Shown here: positions 31,557 to 40,314 of the stretch, piece by piece
How the letters are laid out: each line of letters starts with the position of its first letter
Position numbering within the stretch: the first letter of the stretch is position 1
Source of the DNA: Francisella persica ATCC VR-331
GTDB lineage: Bacteria; Pseudomonadota; Gammaproteobacteria; Francisellales; Francisellaceae
Length of the DNA: 64,000 nt
Assembly (NCBI RefSeq): GCF_001653955.1
Contig: NZ_CP013022.1
Coordinates: 1 to 64,000 of the forward strand
Direction of reading: 5' to 3'
Position numbers and translations under genes: made by a program
The notes under the pieces: generated by a model
Told to the model about the DNA's origin: nothing
Databases searched by the model: none
Seen by the model: only the letters and a program-made list of their open reading frames with translations

Positions 31557-32575
31557 TAAATATTATTCTCTTTTGCATAGTTTTGCCACCTAAGCATATC
31601 ATAACAAATATCATCTATAGTCTTTTGTGTCTCAAAGCCTAATTCTCTTTTAGCTTTAGCAACATCTGCAAAACTAGCTGCAATATCACCAGCTCTTCTA
31701 GCTACTATCTGATATGGAACCTCTTTGCCTAGGGCTTTTTCATAAGTTTTGATAATCTCTAATACGGAGTAACTATTTCCAGAACCAAGATTATAAGCTC
31801 GCCAAGCAGGGTTATCTCGCGATAATTTTTCTAATGCTAATATGTGCCCTATTGATAAGTCTACCACATGTATATAGTCTCTCACTCCAGTACCATCTCT
31901 AGTCTCATAATCACCACCAAAGATACTCAGTTTAGCTAACTTGCCAGCACCTACTTGCGCTACATAAGGCATGAGATTATTAGGTATACCTTGTGGATCC
32001 TCACCTATCATACCACTGCTATGAGCTCCTACAGGATTGAAATATCTAAGACAAGTGATATTGAAGTTATTATTAGCATTTTGCAAGTCTCGCAAAATAT
32101 CTTCTAACATTAGCTTAGTTGCACCATAAGGGTTAGTTGTACTTAGAGGCATATCCTCTGTAAACGGTGGTTGATTATTCATTCCATATACAGTTGCTGA
32201 TGAACTAAAGACCAAGTTATAAACTTTATACTCTTGCATTAGCTCAAGTAAATTTAACGTGCCTTGGATATTATTATGGTAGTATTCTAGTGGCTTCTCA
32301 ACACTCTCACCTACAGATTTAAAGCCAGCAAAGTGAATCACTGCATAGATATCATGTTCTTGAAAAACTTTTGCTAGCTTAGCTTTATCTAAAAGATCTA
32401 GCTGGTAAAAATCAAAATATTTATTTGTGATTCTTTTAACTCTATCTACTACAGATGGTTTACTATTTGAAAGATTATCAACTACCACAACTTGATAATC
32501 TCTATCAAGAAGTTCTACCACTGCATGACTACCTATATAGCCTGTACCACCTGTTACCAATATTTTTTTATTCAT
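31556..32575 (-). CDS. galE: UDP-glucose 4-epimerase
   Basis: A 339-residue SDR-family epimerase of normal length. GGTGYIGSH binds NAD near the N-terminus; SSATVYG and the YGATK catalytic Tyr-Lys pair are present, as is the C-terminal GLGSGNSYSV-type loop (YNLGSGNSYSVLEI). It makes UDP-galactose (or UDP-GalNAc). ATG 32575 starts the conserved MNKKILVTGG; GTG 32584 is the upstream alternative. It remains intact in the middle of a dead locus, presumably because UDP-Gal serves another pathway such as LPS core. Confidence 0.96.
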   Translation of the reverse strand: MNKKILVTGGTGYIGSHAVVELLDRDYQVVVVDNLSNSKPSVVDRVKRITNKYFDFYQLDLLDKAKLAKVFQEHDIYAVIHFAGFKSVGESVEKPLEYYHNNIQGTLNLLELMQEYKVYNLVFSSSATVYGMNNQPPFTEDMPLSTTNPYGATKLMLEDILRDLQNANNNFNITCLRYFNPVGAHSSGMIGEDPQGIPNNLMPYVAQVGAGKLAKLSIFGGDYETRDGTGVRDYIHVVDLSIGHILALEKLSRDNPAWRAYNLGSGNSYSVLEIIKTYEKALGKEVPYQIVARRAGDIAASFADVAKAKRELGFETQKTIDDICYDMLRWQNYAKENNI

Positions 32576-33943
32576 AATATACACTCTATATAGTTTTTAT
32601 CTTTTCTTTCTACAAAATTTGATTGAGATTGTTGTTTAGTTTTTATAAACAGTTGCAAAATTTTCATAGTAATAACTCTCACACTTTCTATAACAATAAG
32701 TAAATTAAATACAAAACTCCATCTTCTGATATAGACAAGATCAAGTTTTAACTTATTCTCTGGTAGAATTGCATAACTTGTCAAAACTTGCGCATAACCA
32801 ATGATTCCCACCTTAACTTTTTTCTGTAAGAAAACTCAGGAATTTCTTGACTAAACTTATTTATCAGCTCTTGGCGCTCTGGCCTTGGTCCTACTATAGA
32901 CATATCACCTTTTAAAACGTTGAAAACTGCGGTAACTCATCTAACCATATCAGGCGAATTATTTTACCAACTTTTGTAATTCTAGTATCATTACCAATAG
33001 CCCAAACTGCACCAGTTTGTGATTCAGCATTTACTTTCATACTCCAGAATTTTATTAGATTAAATCTTTTTCCATTTCTAGTAACCCTCTCTTGAATAAA
33101 AAATGGTGAACTTCTATCTTCTAAATAAATCGCCACAGCTGTTAGTAACATGATTGGTAATGTTAAGATAATAACTACTAAACCAAAAAAGATATCAAAA
33201 ATTCTTTTAATAATTTTTGTTTTTTTTACACTCATAGCTAAGCTATCACCAAGAGGAACTAGGATTGCACCCCAAATTGATATTTCATACTTTCTTGGGA
33301 TGAGAACTACTTCAAGGTTATATTTGCTTAGAATTGATAAGTCATTATCATCTAATAGCTTCAATGCCTTATCTGAGATAAATGCTTTTCTATAACTATA
33401 TGCCACATCAGCTAGGCTAAAACCATCGATATCTTTACTTAAATATCCAGCAATTATTTCTCTAGGTAGCTTGGTAGTCTCTGCCTTCGCACAAAGCCAC
33501 TCTTGTTCTTGATCTAAACCAATAATTAGGATTTTGCTATAGATAGTATTTCTTATCAACCACCTAAAAATATTTCGTGATACAGATAACATTAACAGTT
33601 GCAGTAAAAAGCCCAAAATGATTAAGCTACGCGGAAATGAGAACCTCCTTAGAAAGAGTGCTAGCGATGTTATGAAAATTGCAATAGCTAATCCACATAA
33701 TAAATTTTTTAGGACATTTCTTGATTTAGATACTTTTTCACCATTAGTATATTCAGAAATAAGAAAAATTAATAAAGATGTTACTGCTATAAAAACCGCC
33801 ATGAAGTCAAAACTATTAAAATTACTAGCATTATAATTTAATAGATGTAAAGGTATAGAGTAACTCAGTAATACAAGTATTACAGATATCACTAGCGCTA
33901 TTGTTTTGATGATGATCGCTAAATTAAATTTTATTAAGCTCAT
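32575..33943 (-). pseudogene. polyprenyl-phosphate sugar phosphotransferase (WbaP/PglC-type), two frameshifts
   Basis: The enzyme would prime polysaccharide synthesis by moving a sugar-phosphate onto undecaprenyl phosphate. The N-terminal part has four membrane helices, a CoA-binding-like middle, and the catalytic bacterial-sugar-transferase domain (KRIFDIFFGLVVIILTLPIM, RSSPFFIQERVTRNGKRF, IRLIWLDELPQF). The frame fails after QF where four Ts stand for the expected five (near 32920), and again near 32818-32823 where six As stand for seven; between and after them the sequence reads NVLKGDMSIVGPRPERQE and KVGIIGYAQVLTSYA. Both are single-base homopolymer losses, so sequencing error should be excluded. 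It overlaps rpe by 20 bases. Confidence 0.88.
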
Positions 33944-34592
33944 CTCTCATCTTATCAATAGCTTGCTTATAGCTATGAGAATTAAAAATAGCTGAACCGA
34001 CAACAAAGGCATTTACCCCACATGCTGCTATTTCAGCTATATTTTGAGGATTCACCCCACCATCTATCTCTAGCAAAATATCTCTAGCTGTAGATTTAAT
34101 CCATTGCGAGACTTCTTTAGCTTTATCAAGCATAGCCGGAATAAATTTTTGTCCCCCAAAACCAGGGTTTACTGACATTATCAATACTCTATTAATATTT
34201 TTCTCAACATACTTCAAGCAATCTATTCCAGTAGCAGGATTTAAGGCAAGTCCAGCTTGAATACTAAAAGATTTAATTAGCTGTAAGCTTCTATCAACAT
34301 GCTCACTTGCTTCAGGATGAAAAACTATACTAGTTGCTCCAGCTTTAGCAAAATCCTCAATCAAAGTATCTACTGGTTTAACCATGAGGTGAACATCCAT
34401 ACCAGCAGTTATACCAAAGTTCCTTAGAGCTTTAAGTACCATAGGTCCAAATGTCAAATTAGGTACATAGTGGTTGTCCATAACATCAAAATGAATGTTA
34501 TTAGCGCCAGCTGCTAAAACTGCTTTAACATCATTGCCTAACCTAGCAAGATCTGCAGAGAGTATAGAAGGATTTATCTGAATATGTTTCAT
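33924..34592 (-). CDS. rpe: ribulose-phosphate 3-epimerase
   Basis: A 222-residue TIM-barrel enzyme interconverting ribulose-5-P and xylulose-5-P. Motifs are intact: NPSILSAD (N-terminus), [12 protein letters not shown] metal site, [14 protein letters not shown], and EIDGGVN phosphate loop. It is the first gene of the minus-strand polysaccharide operon and overlaps the next start by 20 bases, which keeps it tied to the capsule-like locus in Francisella. It diverges from kdsD. Confidence 0.96.
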   Translation of the reverse strand: MKHIQINPSILSADLARLGNDVKAVLAAGANNIHFDVMDNHYVPNLTFGPMVLKALRNFGITAGMDVHLMVKPVDTLIEDFAKAGATSIVFHPEASEHVDRSLQLIKSFSIQAGLALNPATGIDCLKYVEKNINRVLIMSVNPGFGGQKFIPAMLDKAKEVSQWIKSTARDILLEIDGGVNPQNIAEIAACGVNAFVVGSAIFNSHSYKQAIDKMRDELNKI

Positions 34593-34737
34593 AATAGCTA
34601 GTTTAAATATTATTATATATACTTGAAAATTCTATCATATTGAAAGTAAAATTTGGTTATATAAAATTTATGTTTGTAGATATTAGTTAAAAAGATTTGT
34701 TAGCAAGTTTAGAAAGCTTTATTATTTGGAGATTAAA

Positions 34738-35709
34738 ATGACTAAACATATTAAAAATGCTGTAGAAACATTTCGTTTAGAAATAGAAACGTTAGAAAAA
34801 TTAAAAAACTCTATTGATGAGAATTTCGAAAAAGCATGTGAAATCATTTTAAAAAATAGTCGTAATAAAGGTCGAGTAATAATAACAGGTATGGGAAAAT
34901 CAGGTCATATCGGTAAAAAAATGGCTGCAACACTTGCTAGTACTGGCACACCTGCTTTCTTTGTACATCCAGGTGAAGCTGGACATGGCGATTTTGGTAT
35001 GATTACCAAAAGTGATGTATTAATAGCTATTTCCAACTCTGGAACCTCATCAGAAATCATGGGATTAATGCCGATGCTAAAATACCTTGATATTCCAATA
35101 ATTGCTATGACTAGTAATCCAAAATCTATGCTTGCTAAAAATAGTGATGTTACTCTTAATCTAAATGTTGATAAAGAAGCATGCCCACTTAACCTTGCTC
35201 CTACATCAAGCACTACAGCAACTTTAGTATTAGGTGATGCTTTAGCGATTGCATTACTTAAGGCAAAAAACTTTTCAGCAAAAGACTTTGCTTTCTCACA
35301 CCCTAATGGTGCCTTAGGTAAAAAACTAGTTTTAAAAGTTGAAAATATTATGCGTAAAGGTAATGAGATACCAATAGTTAAGCCGACAGATAATATCCGT
35401 AAAGCAATATTAGAAATCAGTGATAAAGGCGTTGGAAGTACCTTAGTTGTTGAAAATAGCAAAATTTTAGGTATTTTCACCGATGGCGACCTAAGAAGAA
35501 TGTTTGAAGCTGAGAGTTTCAATTCTCAGAGAGCTATCTGTGAAGTCATGACAAAAAAACCTAAAACCATCTCTAAAGAAGAAATGGCTGTAACCGCCCT
35601 CGAAAAAATGGAAAAATATGAAATTACAAGTTTAGCTGTAATAGATGAAGATCATAATATACTAGGCATAATAACTATGCATGATCTTGTCAAAATTGGG
35701 CTTAGATAG
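34738..35709 (+). CDS. kdsD: D-arabinose-5-phosphate isomerase
   Basis: A 323-residue KdsD/KpsF protein: an SIS domain (TGMGKSGHIGKKMAATLASTG, residues 40-60; SNSGTSSE) followed by two CBS domains. It makes arabinose-5-P for Kdo and hence LPS inner core. ATG 34738 has GGAG at the right distance; an in-frame TTG at 34726 is less likely. It diverges from rpe. Length is normal (E. coli KdsD 328). Confidence 0.95.
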   Translation: MTKHIKNAVETFRLEIETLEKLKNSIDENFEKACEIILKNSRNKGRVIITGMGKSGHIGKKMAATLASTGTPAFFVHPGEAGHGDFGMITKSDVLIAISNSGTSSEIMGLMPMLKYLDIPIIAMTSNPKSMLAKNSDVTLNLNVDKEACPLNLAPTSSTTATLVLGDALAIALLKAKNFSAKDFAFSHPNGALGKKLVLKVENIMRKGNEIPIVKPTDNIRKAILEISDKGVGSTLVVENSKILGIFTDGDLRRMFEAESFNSQRAICEVMTKKPKTISKEEMAVTALEKMEKYEITSLAVIDEDHNILGIITMHDLVKIGLR

Positions 35710-35829
35710 AGAAATTTGATTTATTTCTGTTTGATAAAATTTTTTTAAAACCAACGATCTACGCTTACATATCTACACCATAATAAAATATAATATAAAT
35801 CTCAAAATGATCAGCATAAAAATGCGTTA

Positions 35830-36028
35830 CATTAATTATTTATAAATCTTCTAAACGAGAGCCAGATTAACCAAACTTAAGATAGGTCCACCACCAGCAT
35901 CTATTAATCTAGAGCCCAATAACTGCAAAGTAAAACTCAAGCACTGTGGTGAAGTTTTAGCAATACTACGTGAAACACCTATAGTAAGCATAGATACAAG
36001 AACCAAATTTTAAAATATTTTTATTCAT
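35830..36028 (-). pseudogene. 5' remnant of a secreted MBL-fold metallohydrolase
   Basis: ATG 36028 begins MNKNILKFG; after a shift the signal peptide continues LVSMLTIGVSRSIAKTSPQC and then FTLQLLGSR and LIDAGGGPILSL, with a further shift to SGSRLEDL. This matches the head of exported MBL-fold hydrolases (LGSGGP...DAGGG...LEDL), but the metal-binding HxHxDH part is gone. Only about 65 codons survive. The rest of the 35710-36173 gap has nothing I can identify. Confidence 0.6.
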
Positions 36029-36173
36029 ATAATGACCTTTTATCTCTTTGATAGGCCATATCAAAGATTATTATAAATAAAAAAAACTAATAATATTTAA
36101 TAATATAAGAAATTATGATACATGATCATAGTAAAGATTAAATTTAGTAGTGGTTTTGTTTGAAAAGATAGAA

Positions 36174-36956
36174 CTAAAGAACATTACCTATAGACACACA
36201 ATGATAGCCAGCATCCACATGGACGACTTCTCCTGTTATACCAGTTGCCATATCTGAGCATAAAAACGCTACGGTATTACCAACTTCCATAATATCAACA
36301 TTTTTCTTAAGTGGAGAAACCATAGCATTATAATCAAGCATCTTCTTAAAGTTTGAGATGCCAGAAGCTGCAAGAGTTTTGATAGGGCCTGCTGATACAG
36401 CGTTCACTTTAATACCATCTTCACCTAAAGCTAAAGCAGTATATCTAACTGTGGCTTCTAAAGATGCTTTAGCAATGCCCATAGTATTATAACTTGGCAT
36501 AGCTTTTTCTGCACCAATATAGGTAAGTGCTACCATAGAAGCATTGCGATTTTTCATCATACTACGACCTTCTTTAGCTAATGCCGCAAAAGAATACGCA
36601 CTGATATCATGAGCAATATTAAAACCTTCACGAGTTACACAATCAATAAAATTGCCTTCTAACTGGTCACGCGGTGCAAAAGCTATAGAATGAACTATGC
36701 CATCTAGACCATCCCAAACTTTACCAAGCTCTACAAATAAATCCTTAATCTCTTGATCAGAAGTTACATCACAAGGCAAAACTGCTGCTGGATTAAATTC
36801 TGCACACAATTTTTCTACTCTATCTTTGAACTGGCCAACATAAGTAAAAGTAAGCTCAGCTCCTTCTCTATGCATAGCTTTTGCGATACCATAAGCAATT
36901 GACTTATTACTTAAAAGCCCTGTAATTAATATTTTTTTTCCTACTAGAAAACCCAT
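36174..36956 (-). CDS. fabI: enoyl-[acyl-carrier-protein] reductase (NADH)
   Basis: A 260-residue SDR-type reductase for the last step of fatty-acid elongation. Intact features: [16 protein letters not shown] (NAD site), Tyr in [23 protein letters not shown] with the Y-x6-K catalytic pair, and the C-terminal [19 protein letters not shown] precedes the ATG. It lies alone between the MBL remnant and the divergent LOG gene. Confidence 0.97.
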   Translation of the reverse strand: MGFLVGKKILITGLLSNKSIAYGIAKAMHREGAELTFTYVGQFKDRVEKLCAEFNPAAVLPCDVTSDQEIKDLFVELGKVWDGLDGIVHSIAFAPRDQLEGNFIDCVTREGFNIAHDISAYSFAALAKEGRSMMKNRNASMVALTYIGAEKAMPSYNTMGIAKASLEATVRYTALALGEDGIKVNAVSAGPIKTLAASGISNFKKMLDYNAMVSPLKKNVDIMEVGNTVAFLCSDMATGITGEVVHVDAGYHCVSIGNVL

Positions 36957-37115
36957 TAAACTCTCCTTTGCAAATGTTTTTTAAAAAAATTAATCTAAAT
37001 ACTAGAATTCACTCAACTTGATTATGCAGTACAAATAATATTTCAAAGTAGTATATTATAATTATAATTAATAATAAAATAAAACACTAGACTAATTTGA
37101 TGAGAGAAATAATTT

Positions 37116-37829
37116 ATGAATAGTAAAAATAAAAAAATAGTTCCTACAAATAATGGCGAAGTAAACTTTGATCGAGCTAAAGAAACTTGGAATATTATGA
37201 AAATAACATCCGAACTTGTAGAAGGATATGAACGCCTAGATAAACTTACTCCTGCTATAAGCATATTTGGATCAGCTAGACTAAAAGAGAATAATAGATA
37301 TTACTTAGAAGCTGTTAAAATAGCAGAAAAACTATCTAACCATGGTTTTACAATAATTACAGGTGGTGGCCCAGGCATTATGGAAGCAAGTAATAAAGGA
37401 GCTTCTTTGGGTTGCTCCTATAGTGTAGGATTAAATATAACTCTACCACATGAACAAACTCCTAATAAATACCAAGATATTAGCCTACTTTATAGATATT
37501 TTTTTACTCGAAAAGCAATGTTCATTAAGCATTCTATGGCTTATATAGTAATGCCTGGAGGTTTTGGCACCATGGATGAACTTTTTGATACTGCAACTCT
37601 TGTTCAAACTAAAAAAAAAGCATATATGCCAATTATTCTTTTTAGTAAAGATTTCTGGGGAGGGTTAGTAGATTGGATAAAAACAACAATGATAGAAAAT
37701 GGTGTTATAGATAAAAATGATCTTAAAATTTTACACCTTGTTGATACTATTGAAGAGGTTATTGAGATTATTCGAAACTACTATCAAAATTCTTATCATG
37801 CTAAAGAACACGCAAAAATAATTTTTTAA
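37116..37829 (+). CDS. LOG-family nucleotide 5'-monophosphate phosphoribohydrolase
   Basis: A 237-residue Rossmann-like protein with the LOG/YgdH-type signature GGGPGIMEASNKGA (about residues 86-99) and PGGFGTMDELFD (about 149-160). Family members cleave the N-glycosidic bond of nucleotide monophosphates, in plants cytokinin precursors. The bacterial substrate is unclear. GAGAG precedes ATG. It is followed by a small membrane protein gene after 10 bases. Confidence 0.9.
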   Translation: MNSKNKKIVPTNNGEVNFDRAKETWNIMKITSELVEGYERLDKLTPAISIFGSARLKENNRYYLEAVKIAEKLSNHGFTIITGGGPGIMEASNKGASLGCSYSVGLNITLPHEQTPNKYQDISLLYRYFFTRKAMFIKHSMAYIVMPGGFGTMDELFDTATLVQTKKKAYMPIILFSKDFWGGLVDWIKTTMIENGVIDKNDLKILHLVDTIEEVIEIIRNYYQNSYHAKEHAKIIF

Positions 37830-37839
37830 AGGTTTATAC

Positions 37840-38085
37840 ATGGATATCAACACTATATCAGCAACATTAATAAACAACTCTTTACCTATAATCGTAATTT
37901 TTAATGTTTTGATTCACATTTTCTGTGGACTAGGACTAGCCAAAGATATACCCAAAGTTTTAGAAAGAAGGCTTACAACTATTTTGTTACCAAAAAATAT
38001 TTGGATTTTAGTTGGTTTAGTATTTGGTATCTGGGGGTTGCTAATATATTGGCTACTGCATCACTCAACTTTCTCACGAGGGTAA
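37840..38085 (+). CDS. small membrane protein of unknown function
   Basis: An 81-residue protein with two hydrophobic helices (PIIVIFNVLIHIFCGLGLA and IWILVGLVFGIWGLLIYWLL) and a basic loop. A GGTT element precedes ATG. It follows the LOG gene by 10 bases and its 3' end overlaps the convergent gene at 38074 by 12 bases. No family recognised; the coding call rests on placement, start signal and helices. Confidence 0.65.
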   Translation: MDINTISATLINNSLPIIVIFNVLIHIFCGLGLAKDIPKVLERRLTTILLPKNIWILVGLVFGIWGLLIYWLLHHSTFSRG

Positions 38086-38649
38086 AGCTAACTCACCAAA
38101 AACTTCTTTTCTTAGATTATCAATATCTTTGCGGATAATCTCTTCGACAATTTCCTTGGTAAGAGTATGATCGATATTTTTGATACAACCTACATTACCC
38201 CATTTACTCTCAAAAAATTGATTATCAACGATTTGATCATTCTCTGCTAAGGTAATCCGAATAGACTCATGAAACTTACCTAGTTTACCATTCATTAATA
38301 ATAAAAAATATGCTCCAAGCATTTTCCTAATCTTGACCTTACCAAGTACACGCATAGTTTTATGATGAATAAAAAATGGTGTAATCAAGTGAAGCTTCTG
38401 ATATAGTACCTCATCTATTAATGATGAAATTCCAGCAGACATTGATATCGCATAAATTAGATCATAGTTATCTGCACTAATCTTGTATTTATTGATAATC
38501 AGCTTTAATTTTCTTCTTACAAAAATAGGGCGTCCCAAGGCTACTGTAGTTACCTTAACTTTTATACCATCAACATCAACATGCTCAACGCTATCACTCT
38601 TACTGTAATAGCCTCTTATAATTAATATATTTAATCTGTCTTTATTCAT
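38074..38649 (-). CDS. conserved hypothetical protein
   Basis: A 191-residue soluble protein with many charged residues. MNKDRLNILIIRGYYSKSDS opens with a beta strand and loop; NYDLIYAISMSAGISSLIDE could be a hydrolase-like nucleophile turn (xSxS), but I cannot name a family. FHESIRITLAENDQIVDN resembles the late part of alpha/beta hydrolases, where an Asp follows a beta strand. That reading is speculative. It converges on the small membrane protein gene. Confidence 0.6.
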   Translation of the reverse strand: MNKDRLNILIIRGYYSKSDSVEHVDVDGIKVKVTTVALGRPIFVRRKLKLIINKYKISADNYDLIYAISMSAGISSLIDEVLYQKLHLITPFFIHHKTMRVLGKVKIRKMLGAYFLLLMNGKLGKFHESIRITLAENDQIVDNQFFESKWGNVGCIKNIDHTLTKEIVEEIIRKDIDNLRKEVFGELALPS

Positions 38650-38654
38650 TAAGC

Positions 38655-38893
38655 TTTTTCATAAATGTCTAAAACAGTCCCATTGAATACTCATAATCAC
38701 TCCAGTTATATGTCAATTCTAGAACTGTATGGTTAGATATATCTACATAACCTAGAAAGGCTAAAGTATACTTATACTCTATATTATCAGTTTTTTACTG
38801 CACTGTCATTACTAGCACACTTGTATAAAAATCTACAGACTTATCTAAGTCTTTTACAAGCAACATTACATTAGCAAAGCGTATCCAAACTCC
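38655..38893 (-). pseudogene. gloA: lactoylglutathione lyase (glyoxalase I) remnant
   Basis: One minus-strand frame reads RFANVMLLVKDLDKSVDFYT, a stop after VMTVQ, then DNIEYKYTLAFLGYVDISNH and LELTYNWSDYEYSMG, then another stop. This is the N-terminal half of GloA with its Glu metal ligand (TVLELTYNW). The initiating residues and the C-terminal half are missing. The intact enzyme detoxifies methylglyoxal. Confidence 0.88.
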
Positions 38894-38953
38894 TTATCAA
38901 AAATTTATTTGTTATTGATAAACTATTTTGCTATATTATAGCAGATTTTTAAT

Positions 38954-38993
38954 CCCCTGTTCGTAACTATCCAGGGTTAACAAAACTATAGGA
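38954..38993 (+). promoter_or_regulatory. preQ1-I riboswitch
   Basis: P1 stem CCCTG (38955-38959) pairs with CAGGG (38972-38976); the 12-base loop TTCGTAACTATC and the A-rich tail GTTAACAAAACTATAGGA match the class I preQ1 aptamer, including the tail known from Thermoanaerobacter (TTAACAAAAC). The 3' AGGA of the pseudoknot is also the ribosome-binding site of the next gene, whose ATG is at 39000, so ligand should block translation. The gene behind it is a queuosine-precursor transporter, which fits exactly. Confidence 0.85.
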
Positions 38994-38999
38994 AAGCAA

Positions 39000-39716
39000 A
39001 TGACTAATTTTCAACTTTTAATATTATTCACGTTTATTGATTTCTTAATTCTATTTTTATCTTTCAAGCTTTTTGGTAAAAAAGGAATTCATGTATTTAT
39101 TGTTGTAAGTATAATAGCTGCAAATATCCAAGTTAATAAAGGTGTTGCTTATGATATCGCTGGATTTCATATTATTGCAACACTTGGTAATGTTATGTTT
39201 GGAGGTATTTTTATCGCCAATGATTTACTCAACGAAAAATATGGTCGACAAGAGTCGCGTAAAGCTATATTAAAGTCAATTTTCTTTGGGATATCATTTA
39301 TGTTTTTAATGTTTATCTCTACATTATTTACTAGTTTAGATGATCCTTTCTATAATGATGCTAATAAAGCACTTAATTTATTTTTCTCTATCAATGGCAT
39401 AGCTTTAAAAGCTGTGACTATTAGTAATATAGTATATCTGATATCTCAACTTTTTGATGTACTTATTTACTCGAAAATAAAAAGCTATAGTTCTGATATA
39501 AAATGGCTATGGTTTAGAAATACTGGCTCAACTTTAATATCACAAATACTTGATACAACTTTTATTACTTATGGGTTTGGATTTGCTGGAATTTTACCAC
39601 TGGATTACGCTGTTGAAATAGTAATCTCAACTTTAGTAATAAAATATACCTTTGCTTTGATAACTGCACCTCTGTTTTACATTTTAGTATTTACAAAGCC
39701 TTATAAAGAAAGTTGA
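39000..39716 (+). CDS. yhhQ: queuosine precursor transporter (YhhQ/VUT family)
   Basis: A 238-residue membrane protein with about six to seven helices. GNVMFGGIFIANDLLNEKYGRQESRKAI near residue 70 is the family signature, and FRNTGSTLISQILDTTFITYG near residue 175 is the second conserved block. Members import preQ0 or preQ1. The AGGAAAG ribosome-binding site is inside the preQ1 riboswitch. Together with queA at 41.2 kb it indicates queuosine modification of tRNA with at least partial dependence on salvage. Confidence 0.93.
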   Translation: MTNFQLLILFTFIDFLILFLSFKLFGKKGIHVFIVVSIIAANIQVNKGVAYDIAGFHIIATLGNVMFGGIFIANDLLNEKYGRQESRKAILKSIFFGISFMFLMFISTLFTSLDDPFYNDANKALNLFFSINGIALKAVTISNIVYLISQLFDVLIYSKIKSYSSDIKWLWFRNTGSTLISQILDTTFITYGFGFAGILPLDYAVEIVISTLVIKYTFALITAPLFYILVFTKPYKES

Positions 39717-39789
39717 TATAAAATTATTATTTAGCTTTAACTTAATAGATAAACTGTTACATCTTTTTGATAACTCTCTCCTATATCCT

Positions 39790-40269
39790 GATATGAATAG
39801 CTAAATAATTTCTGTCACAAGTCCAACACCTTTACAATATATCTCAAAGTCTTTGGTAACCTAGAACCACTACCAAACTCTTTTTTCAACGCTGCGTTCC
39901 TTTATTATTCATACGAACAAAATCCTTGTATACAATAACTTCTGTGATTACTTTTGTAAATACTGTCGAACCTTAAAAATCATACTGCTCATTAGAAACA
40001 TTAGTTTTCTCAAACTTATCTAATATAATCTGTTTATGCAAAAATAAGCTTAGTATCATATGTAAATTGTGGTTTTATCTTTATTATAACCCTTGATAAT
40101 AAGCTCACATTTTTTTACGAATTTATTAGGATCATTTGCATCTGAGATAACATAAGTATTAATATAGTACCAATATTTGTAGAGATATAATCACTACCAT
40201 TAATACGTATTATATTTAGCATATGATGCAGACAATGCTAATAATAGCTATAACTAGAAGTTTTTTCAT
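39790..40269 (-). pseudogene. remnant of an exported protein of unknown function
   Basis: GGAG and ATG 40269 open MKKLLVIAIISIVC, a signal peptide, but the frame stops at once. Other frames continue KYNTY-like text, then SDANDPNKFVKKCELIIKGYNKDKT, DYI, QYDF and TVFTKVITEVIVYKDFVRMNNKGTQR. At least five breaks. I do not recognise the family; a periplasmic protein of about 160 residues is likely. Confidence 0.6.
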
Positions 40270-40314
40270 TTTTATTCTCCTTTAGTCAATTAATCATCTA
40301 AATGATGTAATGCT

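Noticed and set aside
34905-35522. 205-codon antisense frame in kdsD
   Set aside because: Lies wholly opposite a well-conserved SIS-CBS gene; no start signal or recognisable domain.
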